DNA from: a virus
Length of the DNA: 21,447 nucleotides
Direction: 5' to 3' (one strand)
IMG/VR virus record: IMGVR_UViG_3300012929_000045
Coordinates: 1-21,447 of that record
Below the pieces are notes generated by a model. The model was not told the DNA's origin. It ran no database searches and was given only the letters and a program-made list of their open reading frames with translations. Position numbers and translations under genes: made by a program. Positions 1-8,848 of the stretch are shown one piece after another (position 1 is the stretch's first letter; each line of letters starts with the position of its first letter).

Positions 1-2115
1 ATTCTCCCCGTCCAGCACGTGCACCTCGCTGGCGCTGAAGAGTGCGCCGGTGCGCATCGTCACGGTGAGCACGGTGGCCCGATCCCAATAGTCATGTGGC
101 CCATCGGGGATGGTGCCGGCCACGGTGCCGACGCCGAGCATGCTGCCGAACGAGGCGATGGCATCATAGGTCGTGTCGTCCGGCGATTTGAACGCGACCG
201 AGAAGCGAAAGCCCGGGTCCAGGGTGTAGATGCCCAGGTAGAAGCCGGCGTCATCGTGCGCATCGGCCAGCAGGCCCGTATCGAGAAACACCAGCATCCC
301 GTCAGCGGGTGGGTACACGGGTGTGCCTGCCGCTGGGGCCGGGGTGCCGAGGTGAGCGCTCGCATACGTGGTGCTGTTCTCGACGATGGCCTTGAGCTGC
401 AGGATCCCCGACGCCCCGCGGTCGGTCTGGAGCACCCGCACCTGATAGGCGGCTTCGGTGGTCTCGATGGTGACGACATCGGCCGGCTCGACGCGGCTGT
501 ATTTGGGGCCGACCTGCACGCCGACTTGCACGCGCTCGACCCAGGCGGTATAGAGCGTCTTCTCGGCGAGTTGCTTGGCCTGATCGGCGTCCATGGTGAT
601 CGGCACTTGCAGCGTGTGGGGGTCGCCGCTCCACATGCTCGACTCCGGGGACACCAGGCGCTTGGCATGCTGCACACTCGTTTGGAAGTCGCGGGCCGGG
701 TCGATGTAGCTGACCTCGACGCGCATGGGCAGCTCCAGGTCGGGCAGGCGCGTGCGCTCGACCAGGATGGGCGCGGCCTGGCCGTCCTCGTGCGCCCCGA
801 GGTCCGCTTCGGGGATGGTGAGCGCACTGGCCTGGCCACGATTGACGCCGACGAGCTTGCCGTCGCGCTCGACGACATCGACGAAATACGCTTGCAGCAG
901 CGGCAGCAGGGCCTCGCGGGCGGGCAGGCGGCGGGCGAGGGCGTAGCCCGAGACGAGCTGCGTCTGGTCGCTGACATCGTAGTCACTCGCGGTCAGTCCG
1001 GCGCGCTGGTAGAGATCCGCCATGATCTCGCTGAGCGGGATCGGCGCACAGAGTTGCGGCACGACACAGCTCGGATCGGGCTCATCCGGCAGCGTGAGCT
1101 GCCACACGCCAATCGGCGTGAAGCCGTCGCGGTAGGCCCACAGGGCGGGTGTGCAGATGTCATGGACATGGCCGCGAATCGCATCCTGCTCCGGTGGGTC
1201 TTCATCGGTGACGCCCCAGTCATCGGGCAGAGTATAGCTGCGGGCGATGGTGAAGGTGGTCATGTTGAGCTGGTGGAAGGTGGAGGTGTTGTCCCCCGTC
1301 GCACTGTTGAAGGATTCCCTGATCCAAAAGCAGCCCTGCACGCTGCCCCGTCGCACCACGCTTTGATGCGAGGCATGACCGAGGGGCGGGTCGCTGAAGC
1401 TCTCGACGATGCTGAGGCTGGTCAGATCAAACTTGGCGGCGATGTTGGGGCCGAGGGTCCAGCTCCGCTGATAGATGACCAACAGGCTGTCGCTGTCGGC
1501 ATCATAGCCCACCAGCTCAATGTGGCCGTCGCCGGTGAAGTCCAGGGTGACATCATACTCGGTCACCACGCCAGCCGTGGGTTCAATGCGGTAGAGACGT
1601 TGATCATCCCCAGTCCAGACATTGCCGTCCGCATCCACGGCGATCTGATGCGTCCCGCTGACGGGTGTGAAGACCGAGACTTCCCAGGTTATCGCCGAGA
1701 GATCCGCGGGCAATTGCGCCAGGTAGAAGGCCCCGCTGCCGACCTGTGAGTAGGCGTAGACCACGCTGCCTGCGGCTTCGAGCCATTGCAGATTGCCATG
1801 CAGGGCCGGGCTCGTCGTCATGACACTGCCGTCTGTGGCACTGATCCGCACCAGCAGCGCCGCACTGCCGCTGCTGTCATCGATGTAGATGGTCTCCCCA
1901 TCTGGGCTCAGCGTGAAGAAGGACGTGCCCCAGCTCTCATCGACCTGAGCAATGGTGTGATCGATCGTGCCGTGCTGCGTATCGACGGCGGTCAGCAGGG
2001 CGATGGGTGAGCCGCTGAGGTTGATCGCCCACAGGAGATGATTGGCCTGGTCGAGCAGCAGCGGGTCCGGCTGCCCGCCGCTGCCGAAGGCGAGGTCAAG
2101 AAAGGTCGCGTCCAT
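1..2115 (-). CDS. Tail tip/host-specificity protein with N-terminal beta-propeller-like region (3' end beyond window)
   Basis: One uninterrupted frame runs from ATG 2115 to the left edge (705 codons), starting directly after the preceding stop. Residues 1 to about 345 look like a beta-propeller, with repeated strand units such as TLSPDGETIYIDDSSG, HQIAVDADGNVWTGDDQRLY and LVGYDADSDSLLVIYQRSW, as in NHL/SMP-30-like folds. From about 355 it becomes a classic phage tail hub (Phage-tail_3 type): APIPLSEIMADLYQRAGLTA, a YFVDVVERDGKLVGVNRG strand pair, RTRLPDLELPMRVEVSYIDP (about 452-471), DADQAKQLAEKTLYTAWVER, and GMLVFLDTGLLADAHDDAGF near 605. This region matches the C-terminal part of GTA gp15 and lambda J-like proteins, which position the receptor-binding tip. 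The propeller may bind receptor or cell-wall glycan; this is inference. Confidence 0.87.
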   Translation of the reverse strand, partial: MDATFLDLAFGSGGQPDPLLLDQANHLLWAINLSGSPIALLTAVDTQHGTIDHTIAQVDESWGTSFFTLSPDGETIYIDDSSGSAALLVRISATDGSVMTTSPALHGNLQWLEAAGSVVYAYSQVGSGAFYLAQLPADLSAITWEVSVFTPVSGTHQIAVDADGNVWTGDDQRLYRIEPTAGVVTEYDVTLDFTGDGHIELVGYDADSDSLLVIYQRSWTLGPNIAAKFDLTSLSIVESFSDPPLGHASHQSVVRRGSVQGCFWIRESFNSATGDNTSTFHQLNMTTFTIARSYTLPDDWGVTDEDPPEQDAIRGHVHDICTPALWAYRDGFTPIGVWQLTLPDEPDPSCVVPQLCAPIPLSEIMADLYQRAGLTASDYDVSDQTQLVSGYALARRLPAREALLPLLQAYFVDVVERDGKLVGVNRGQASALTIPEADLGAHEDGQAAPILVERTRLPDLELPMRVEVSYIDPARDFQTSVQHAKRLVSPESSMWSGDPHTLQVPITMDADQAKQLAEKTLYTAWVERVQVGVQVGPKYSRVEPADVVTIETTEAAYQVRVLQTDRGASGILQLKAIVENSTTYASAHLGTPAPAAGTPVYPPADGMLVFLDTGLLADAHDDAGFYLGIYTLDPGFRFSVAFKSPDDTTYDAIASFGSMLGVGTVAGTIPDGPHDYWDRATVLTVTMRTGALFSASEVHVLDGEN

Positions 2116-2787
2116 TTAGGCACTCTCCGGCTCGCGGCAAATCTCCGCCGTGAACGTGGGGTAATGGCTGCCGAAGTCGGCCAGCGGAAAGCCGTGGCCG
2201 CCGCCGAACGCGATGTAGGCCAGGCCGCGATAGGCGGGCACCTGGCCCAAGCCCTGCGCCGCCTCCATCATGCCGTTGGGCATCTGCTCCTCGGTGCCCA
2301 AGTAGAGCTCCATCTCGCCGGGGTACTTCTCGGTGGCCGGCAGCGCGCGCGCGTCATAGATGAGCTTGCCATCGGCCCAGACGCGTCGGTAGTGGTCGAT
2401 CGGCCCGGCCGTAAAGGCCACCGCAATATGCCCCCAATAGGTGTAGCTGGTCGAGCTGCCGCCCCCGCCCTTGCCCTTGCCGCCCCCCTCTTCGGTGGAG
2501 GAGCGCGTCTCCAGCTCCTGGCCCCAGATGACCGTGCCGGGCACCCGCACGACGCCGTAGACGATGGGGATCGGGGTGCCGTAGCTGACGCTCTGGATCT
2601 GCAAGTCGGTCAGGCGCGGCCCGATGACATCCGGCGCATCGGGCGCGAAGAGCAGCGAGCCCAACGTGCTGCCGACCGCGAAGCCGATGGAGATCAGCGT
2701 CGCGATGGTCGCCGCGGTGACACCCACCGCCACCCCCGCCCCCGCCGCCGCCGCCGCAAACGCCACCCCGACCGCTAAGACGGCCAT
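2116..2787 (-). CDS. Tail tip hub protein, N-terminal module of a GTA gp15-like protein
   Basis: This 223-residue protein has a hydrophobic Gly/Ala-rich start (1-48), then GPRLTDLQIQSVSYGTPIPI (56-75) and YGVVRVPGTVIWGQELETRS. A Gly/Lys/Ser linker (about 100-113) follows, then HIAVAFTAGPIDHYRRVWAD, and YLGTEEQMPNGMMEAAQGLG with VPAYRGLAYIAF near the end. These blocks match the N-terminal region of the large GTA host-specificity/hub protein (Rcc01698 type) and its phage relatives, but here the protein stops where a TIM-barrel-like domain normally begins. The next gene starts immediately after the stop (TAAATG). GAGGAG lies about seven bases before the ATG. It probably acts in the tail tip together with the following protein. 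Confidence 0.82.
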   Translation of the reverse strand: MAVLAVGVAFAAAAAGAGVAVGVTAATIATLISIGFAVGSTLGSLLFAPDAPDVIGPRLTDLQIQSVSYGTPIPIVYGVVRVPGTVIWGQELETRSSTEEGGGKGKGGGGSSTSYTYWGHIAVAFTAGPIDHYRRVWADGKLIYDARALPATEKYPGEMELYLGTEEQMPNGMMEAAQGLGQVPAYRGLAYIAFGGGHGFPLADFGSHYPTFTAEICREPESA

Positions 2788-3263
2788 GGTGCCACTCCTC
2801 TGCCGCTGGGATAGGCCGCCCGCCAGGTAAAGGCCCGTCGCCAGGTGTCCCGCCAGTAGGCATCGAAGCGCTGCTCGACGACGCGCCGGGCGAGGGGCGT
2901 CGCATGGATCAGCGAGAACGGCTCGGCCCCGTCGGCCGCCAGCGCGACATAGCAGGGATAGCGGCCGTGATCATCAAAGGTCAGCACATCCCCAGGGCGC
3001 ACGGCCTGCAGGCTGGGCAGGTCGTCCAACACCTCTCGGCAGGCGGCTTCGAGCGTCACGCCATCGGCGTCCCGGCGATAGGCGCGCACGCTCAGGTCGA
3101 AGAGGCCGCACGCCTGCGCCAGCCAGCGCACCAGCCCGCCGCAGTCCATCCCCGTGTCGGGCCGCACGCCCTGATGCTTCCAGCGCACGCGCCGGGTGAC
3201 CAGGCTGCGCGCCAGGGTGATCAGATGGGCACGCGACACCAGCGTGACGGGGGCCTCACACAT
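2775..3263 (-). CDS. NlpC/P60-like tail protein with atypical active site (GTA gp14-like)
   Basis: This 162-residue protein has the position and pattern of the tail NlpC/P60 peptidoglycan hydrolases that help puncture the cell wall. The nucleophile region is PDTGMDCGGLVRWLAQACGL with Cys41, and GDVLTFDD marks the following turn. The usual strand with the catalytic His (H-[LVI]-A-[IL]) reads PCYVAL, giving Tyr105 where His is expected. The later SLIHATPLARRVVE retains the third-site His (His120). Activity is therefore doubtful unless another residue, such as nearby His99, substitutes. I start at 3263, where GGAGG is five bases upstream; an ATG at 3275 is also in frame. The 3' end overlaps the next gene by 13 nt. 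Confidence 0.82.
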   Translation of the reverse strand: MCEAPVTLVSRAHLITLARSLVTRRVRWKHQGVRPDTGMDCGGLVRWLAQACGLFDLSVRAYRRDADGVTLEAACREVLDDLPSLQAVRPGDVLTFDDHGRYPCYVALAADGAEPFSLIHATPLARRVVEQRFDAYWRDTWRRAFTWRAAYPSGRGVAPWPS

Positions 3264-4182
3264 CGCCGCCTCCATCGCCGCCGAGTTGGTCCAGCGGAAT
3301 GGGGGCGCCGGCGCCCGACAGGGGCATCGTCGGGGCGCTCACGTCCGGGTAATTGCGGGCCACGAAGTCCTGGCCGGGAATATGCGGCTCGCCCCGGAAG
3401 TTGAGCACGTTATCGAACTTGCCGATGCAGGTCTCCAGCCGCTTATCGCAGCCCGCTCGGGCGCGGTAAGCCGTGCCGGTGGCGATGACCATGGGCGTCG
3501 GCAGCCACAGCTCGAAGCTGCCGCCCGCCACAAAGGCTTTGATCTCCATCGTCAGGCCCGCGTTGGCGCCATCCAGAAACGTGATCGCGCCATGCTCGAA
3601 GTAGCCGGTCGCTTCGCCACGCGCGGTGTCAAAGACGTAGCGGTTGCTGCCCCCCGTCGTCACCGTGCTCTCCACCGTGAACGCCGCCGGGTCCACGTGA
3701 CAGCGGCGATCGTAGAGATCGGCCCGACAGTCGGGGGTCGTCACCTCAAGGATGTGGCGGGTGAGGGCCTGGGTTAGGCCCCGTAGCTCGGCGCCGAACA
3801 TGCCCCGCTTGAGAATCACCTGCCCCAGGAAGCCCCGGCGCTCGTGCAAGGCGCCCTGCGACAGGTCTTGCCAGTTGACTTGCGACACCAACACTTCGGC
3901 CCCGTCGTAGCGCCCGGCCAGCATATCCGCTTCGGTGATCGCCGCGTCATCGAAGACCGCCTCGACATCGAGATTATCGACCGCCAGCGCACCCGTGCTC
4001 TGGACCGCGGTGCGGGTGAAGCCGGTGGCGGCGCGGTAGGTGTGTCCGCCGAAGACGATATCCTGATCATGATCGGTGAAATAGAGCGTCACGCCGTCTT
4101 GGCGCATGATCTTCCACAGGGCGCACAGCGTCACGACCTCGCCGGCGAGATGGGTCGCCAGCGCGGCGCTGATCGACTTCAT
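3256..4182 (-). CDS. Baseplate hub protein, DUF2163 / phage_BR0599 family (GTA gp13-like)
   Basis: This 308-residue protein shows the DUF2163 N-terminal domain: ALATHLAGEVVTLCALWKIM, LYFTDHDQDIVFGGHTYRAA and LDVEAVFDDAAITEADMLAG. The conserved C-terminal domain follows, with DCRADLYDRRCHVDPAAFTV (151-170) and GCDKRLETCIGKFDNVLNFR (244-263), ending with GEPHIPGQDF. Four cysteines (152, 161, 245, 252) are well placed to bind a metal or an iron-sulphur cluster, as in lambda gpL and related tail hub proteins; that is family inference. It forms part of the tail tip ring. GGGAGGA lies four bases upstream of the ATG. The NlpC/P60-like gene overlaps its end by 8 nt. Confidence 0.9.
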   Translation of the reverse strand: MKSISAALATHLAGEVVTLCALWKIMRQDGVTLYFTDHDQDIVFGGHTYRAATGFTRTAVQSTGALAVDNLDVEAVFDDAAITEADMLAGRYDGAEVLVSQVNWQDLSQGALHERRGFLGQVILKRGMFGAELRGLTQALTRHILEVTTPDCRADLYDRRCHVDPAAFTVESTVTTGGSNRYVFDTARGEATGYFEHGAITFLDGANAGLTMEIKAFVAGGSFELWLPTPMVIATGTAYRARAGCDKRLETCIGKFDNVLNFRGEPHIPGQDFVARNYPDVSAPTMPLSGAGAPIPLDQLGGDGGGDV

Positions 4183-4193
4183 CGCGTCCTCCC

Positions 4194-4808
4194 TTAGAGT
4201 CGCAGCTCGACGACCTCGATCTCGTCGGCTTGCCCGATCTCAAACTGCTCGAACGAGGTGGGCAGGTGATCGATGTAAAAGCGGACCGGCACATGAAATT
4301 CGCCACTCCAGGTCAGTTCCGCCGCGTCGGCGGGCGGACTCGTGAAGGTGACGAGGCCGGTCGTCTCGTTCACCGTCCAGTTGCCCACCTGTTCCACGCC
4401 ATCGGCGTAGACCCGCACGGTGTTGCCGACCGGCTTCTTGATCGGGCGCACATACGAGGCCCCGCCGCCAGGACTATAGGTCTTCTGCAACTGGAACGTG
4501 TCCTCGCTGCCGTCCCCCGTGCCGAAGACTTCCAACGTGGCGGTACAATCCGCATGATCTTTGAATCGAAATCCCGTCGCCTTGCCGCGCATCGCCCGGA
4601 AAAAGCTAATCAGCTCGGTCAGTTGCGCGGGCGTGCGGACGCCGTAGCTCAGGTTGTAGCGCGCCCGACTCTGCTCCCAGGTGACGAGGCGTTGCTCATG
4701 TCCGGCGCTGGTGATCGTGACGAGCGTGCTGTACTCGGCGCCGCCGCGTGAGCCGTAGCTGATCGCGGTCGGCAGCAGCACTTCGGCAAAGCTTGGAATG
4801 GTCGCCAT
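4194..4808 (-). CDS. Distal tail protein, DUF2460 family (GTA gp12-like)
   Basis: This 204-residue protein has the DUF2460 pattern. It opens with SFAEVLLPTAISYGSRGGAE, then a strand with TLVTITSAGHEQRLVTWEQS. RARYNLSYGVRT and FFRAMRGKATGFRFKDHADC (69-88) are the family's hallmark region. Next come the TFQLQKTYSPGG and RPIKKPVGNTVRVYADGVEQ blocks, and a final TWSGEFHVPVRFYIDHLP. In GTA particles and related siphophages, this ring joins the last tail tube layer to the baseplate hub. Length is normal. It precedes the DUF2163 hub gene by 11 nt, as in GTA clusters. Confidence 0.9.
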   Translation of the reverse strand: MATIPSFAEVLLPTAISYGSRGGAEYSTLVTITSAGHEQRLVTWEQSRARYNLSYGVRTPAQLTELISFFRAMRGKATGFRFKDHADCTATLEVFGTGDGSEDTFQLQKTYSPGGGASYVRPIKKPVGNTVRVYADGVEQVGNWTVNETTGLVTFTSPPADAAELTWSGEFHVPVRFYIDHLPTSFEQFEIGQADEIEVVELRL

Positions 4809-4880
4809 TGAGCGCTTGACGCTCCTCTGTTCCCCTGAGACGATGGCTCACCGGGCAGATGCCCTGCCAGGGATTGACAC
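4809..4880 (-). other. Intergenic leader with small stem-loop between SD and start codon
   Basis: This 72-nt gap follows the tape measure stop. An AGAGGAG sits about 13 nt before the ATG of the next gene, which is too far, but a 5-bp stem (4810-4814 with 4820-4824, 5-nt loop) lies between them. Folding it would bring the two to a workable distance. I see no promoter or terminator here. Confidence 0.35.
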
Positions 4881-7800
4881 CTAAATGCTCCGCTTCTGCG
4901 CGCGCTGCAGGGCGAGCGCCAGCTGCCCGCTGAGCTGCCCCTGTGAGGCGCGGAAGCTGCCGATGTCTGGGGTCTGAATGTTCATGACGACCTGAATCGG
5001 CCTGCCGCTCTCCATCCGCGTCGGGATCTTGCCGCCTTGCAAGGGGATCACGGCTTCCGGCCCGGATTCCCCCACCATGGCCAAGGTGGGGCGGTTCACC
5101 AGCCCGCCGGCGGCGAACGCCGGGATCGCGATCCCGGCGAAGCCTGGGGAGACCCCGCCGAGCAGGGCCACCGCCGCGCTCGGCCCCAGCGCACCGCCCA
5201 GCGAGGCGGTCACATCGACGCCGCCGACGGCCGCCGTGGGGGCGAGCAGGCTGCCACCAATGGCGCCCGCGCCGCCGGAAGGGAAGAGGCTGGCGAGCCA
5301 CCCACCCCCCCGGCGCCACCACCAGAGGAGCCGCCCGCCATGGCAGACAGGGCCGCGGTCGCCTGCACCACGGCCCCGGTGAAGGTGGTGAGGGCACTGC
5401 TCGCGATCCCGGCGGTCGGGGCCAGCCCAGTCGCGCCACCCGCGACACTGCCGACGATATCCGACCACGATTTGCCGGCATTGGGAAACAGGGAGGTGGG
5501 CAGGATGGAGGCGATCCAGCTCCCCACCGATGAGCCGGCCTCGGCGAGACCACCGCCACCCTCTGGCGTCTTGGTCAGGCCCAGCGCGCTGCCGACGCCG
5601 CCGAGAAAATTGCGCGCCACGCCGACGAGCGGTTCCGTGAATAGCGTGCGCGTCAGGCCGCGCGACAGCTCTTCCATGAGCCCCTGGCCAAAGGCCTTCA
5701 CATCGAATTTTCCGGTGGTGAACAACTTCACGAAGGCATCTTCGACGGCTTCGATGCCGTGCAGGGCCAGCTCTTGGAACTGCTCCCAGCCGCTCTTGCT
5801 GTTCTTGAGGAACTCGCCCAGCGGGTCTTTTTGGCGGTCGAGCATCTGTTTGAGCGCGGCGTTGCTCGTCACGGCCGCCCGGATCCGGGCGACGTCCGCC
5901 TCGCCCACGTCCTCGCCCTTGGTGGCCTTGAAGGCGTGGATTTGCTTGAGCACCTCCAGCTCTTTCTCGCGCTCGGCTGGCATGAGCCCGACCAGCCCCA
6001 GCTGCGCCGCGAGGAGGGCGTTCTCGTCGCCCAGGTCCTTGAGCACCTTGGTGATGTCGTAGGCCTGATTCTCCTGGCGGATGGCCTCGGTGATGCGATG
6101 ATGCTGCTCTTCCAGCCCCTGCAGGGCCACACGCCGCGCCTCATCGTTGGCCGGGTCGTACACCTCCGGCTGGCGCAGCTTCTGCATGGCCGTCTCGAGG
6201 GCGCTGGCCTCGCGCCGGAGCGCGGAGAGCGTCTCGGTGTGCGTCTCCTCTGGCGTCTGCGCTTCTGACAGCCCAAGCCCGAGCTGCGACTGGCTCTCCG
6301 AGAGGGTGTTGGCGAGCGTCTTGGCGGTGTCCCCGATCTCGATCGCGGCCTTCTGGCGCCGGATGGCCTCGGCGGATTGATCGTAGACGTGCTTGAATTT
6401 GAGGACCTCGGCGGAGAGCGGGCTATACCCGGCCTCGATCATGCGCTTGATGCCGCTTTCGGCCTCGCGCATGCGATCTTCGGCGGCTTTCAGGCTATCG
6501 CCGAAGAGGGCTTCAGCGGCGTCGATGGCGGCGAACTCGCGCGATAAATCCTGCAGGAGATTGAGTGCTTCCTTGCTACGCCCGAACGCCTCACTCTGGG
6601 CGTGCGCCTGCTGGAAGCCGCGCCCCAGCTCGCCGAAGACCTTGTCGGTGCTCGGCACGCCGAGCCCCTGCAGCTCTTCGATCGCCTTCTTGTAGGCCTC
6701 CGCCTTGGCCTTGGCGGGGTCAAAGGTGGGCCCCAACAGCTTGGCCTTGGCGTCGATGGCGGCAAATTCCGTGTCGAGCTTCTGGCGCGCCGCCCGTACC
6801 GCGTTGGCGATCTCGTTTGGTTTGGCATCGACGGTCGTGGATGGACCCGTGAGGCTTTTGGTCAGGCCCGATCCCAGTGTGACCTCGGGGGGCTTGGCCC
6901 CGGGGCTCAGGGCCTTCTTGGCCTCCTCCAGGCGCTTCGTCAGCTCGGCCCGCTTGCCGGGGTCAATCGTCTTGTCGAGTTCCGCCTGCATGGCGCGCAT
7001 CACATCACCTGAGCCCGCCATTTGCTCGTTTTGCGCCTTGAACTGCTGCTCCAGTTGCAGGGTACGCTGCTGGGCGGCCAGTTGGGCATTGCTCATCTGC
7101 TGGAGCTGGTAGACCACCAGCGCCAAGGCGGCGGCGGCCGCGATCGCGCCCACGACAATGATGCCGGCAGTCCCCAGGAATGCCGCGATACCAGCCAGTG
7201 CACCGATGGCCGCCGAGGCGACTCCAGCCATGGAGCCGATGGAGGAGATGAGCGTACCCAGCGCGAAGGTGACCGGTCCCAGGGCAATCAGGAGCCCTGT
7301 CAGGCCGATGACCATCTCCTGGATTGGGACGGGGAGCTGCGCGAAGGCGGTGACCGCTTGTGACGCCATGTCGAGCAGCGCTTTGCCGAAGTCGACGAGC
7401 GCCTTGACGGCCGGCTGGAGCTGCTCACCCGCCTGTGTCGCGAAGACCTGGAGTTTCGCCGAGATCTCACTCAGCGCTTGCCCGGTCGTCGCCTTCATAT
7501 TCTGGAACTTCTCGGTGACGCCGCTGGAGGCCCCCTGGATGGTCTGCAGGGAGTCGCGGAACTGATTGGCTTGCGTGCCAGCCGTGGCCATCACGCCAGC
7601 CAGGGCGCGTGTCTCGGGCACCAGCTCTTTGAGGGCGCCCACGTCGCCATGCGCCGCTTGCACCAGGCCGATCAGCGTCTCCGTGAGCCCCTTGCCGCCT
7701 TGCGAGGGATCGCGTAGATTGGCCCGCACTTCGAGGACGGACGTCCCGAGGTGGCGCAACGCCTCGATGACGCCCGGTGTGGGCGCGGATAATCCCAGGA

Positions 7801-8482
7801 GGAGGGCGCGCAGCGAGGTGACGGCTTCTTCGGCACCGACGCCCTGCCGCGTGAACGACGCCACGAAGTTGGCCGCCTCGGCGAGGCCGACGCCCGCCGA
7901 CGCCGCCACCGACACGACACGCCCCATGGAGCCCGCCAGCTCGTTGGCCTCGGCGCCCCCGACTTCGGTGGCGCGGGCGAGGATATCGCCCGCCTCGGCC
8001 GCCTTAAGCGAGCTCCCCTGATACGCGTTCATGGTGCCGACCAGCAGGCGCGCGATGTCGACCGTCTGCCCCATGCCGGCCGCCGACGCCTTGGCGGCGA
8101 CGGTCAGCACCTCCATGGCCGCGGCGCCCTTAATGCCGTTGCCGGCGATGAAGTAGAAGGCGTCGATCAGCTCTTGCGGCCCCTTGCCGACATCGGCGGC
8201 CAGGGCGTTCAACGGCCCGCGGATCTGCTCGACCGCTTCCCGGCTCATACCGCCGAAGTTGACGATCTTGGTGATGCCGGTTTCCAGCTGGTTGGCAAAA
8301 TGCACCGCGGCGCCGGCGGCGGCGCCCAGGGGGGCGGAGATGCCGAGGGAGAGGCCCGCGCCGGCCGATTGCAGCTGACTGCCAAAGCTCCGCAGACGGG
8401 CGCCCGCCGCATCGAGCCCGGACGTAAAGCCTGAGGCGTCGACGGTCAAGCGCGCGATCACGTCCCCGACGGTCGTGGCCAT
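4881..8482 (-). CDS. Tape measure protein, interrupted by a single-base frameshift near its C-terminus
   Basis: This large tail protein sets tail length and is ejected during infection; it is about 1200 residues when the frame is restored. It starts ATTVGDVIARLTVDASGFTS. A TP901-type tape measure core follows at about 60-290 (GNGIKGAAAMEVLTVAAKAS, DILARATEVGGAEANELAGS). Hydrophobic, Gly/Ala-rich segments at about 390-460 are likely membrane-active. Long charged helices (470-960) then resemble coiled coil. The written frame stops at 5210 with an aberrant Pro/Ala/Ser tail. Adding one base to the G7 run (5305-5311) restores GGWLASLFPSGGAGAIGG and the familiar C-terminal AAGGLVNRPTLAMVGESG, then PEAVIPL, ending at 4881. 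The start abuts the T-like stop. The predicted tail is roughly 180 nm by the usual 1.5 angstrom per residue rule. Confidence 0.88.
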
Positions 8483-8848
8483 CTATGACTGCCGTTTCTT
8501 GGGCGTAAAGAACGCCTTCAGCCGCTGATACGCGGCGCGTTGGTGCGCCACGGATGACGCCGGCGCCGGCGGGGCGGCCGGCCTGGAGGCGTGGCCCACG
8601 AGGGGCCACTGGTGCAGGAGCAGGTCATCCACCGTGATCGCCTGGCCGCGCGTCTCCCGGTCGCGGTAGACCTCGGCGAGAATCGAGGCACACAGCGCGG
8701 CGCGCCGATCGTCCCGGAGCTGCCCCTCTTGCCAGCGGGCCAGGAGCTCGCGGTATTCCACGAAGGTCAGGGCCCAGACGGCCGCCTCGCTCAAGCCGAG
8801 GTCGTAGCGGCCTCGGCTCCAGAGCTGGAGCCAGTCGAGCTCGTCGTC
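8483..8848 (-). CDS. Tail assembly chaperone T-like extension, made by -1 frameshift (G-T fusion)
   Basis: After the slippery site the -1 frame reads DDELDWLQLWSRGRYDLGLS, then EAAVWALTFVEYRELLARWQ, strongly protein-like and continuous with the visible ORF, ending KAFFTPKKRQS. The fusion would be about 239 residues (118 from the short form plus 121). The only separate start is a TTG at 8794 with no ribosome binding site. It would cut off the conserved-looking DWLQLW segment, so independent initiation is unlikely. By lambda analogy the T part recruits tail tube subunits to the tape measure-chaperone complex. It ends directly against the tape measure start codon. Confidence 0.78.
   Translation of the reverse strand, partial: DDELDWLQLWSRGRYDLGLSEAAVWALTFVEYRELLARWQEGQLRDDRRAALCASILAEVYRDRETRGQAITVDDLLLHQWPLVGHASRPAAPPAPASSVAHQRAAYQRLKAFFTPKKRQS

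Noticed and set aside
19-1749. 576-codon open frame on the plus strand
   Set aside because: It is antisense to an uninterrupted minus-strand tail hub frame with recognisable motifs; its translation is Gly/Ala/Asp/His-rich with no family pattern, as expected from antisense reading of GC-rich codons.
5037-6062. 341-codon plus-strand frame
   Set aside because: Antisense to the tape measure gene, low-complexity Pro/Ser/Arg translation, no ribosome binding site.
8483-8794. Stand-alone second tail chaperone starting at TTG 8794
   Set aside because: There is no ribosome binding site, and the -1 frame upstream of the TTG is clearly coding-like back to the slippery site, favouring a frameshift fusion.
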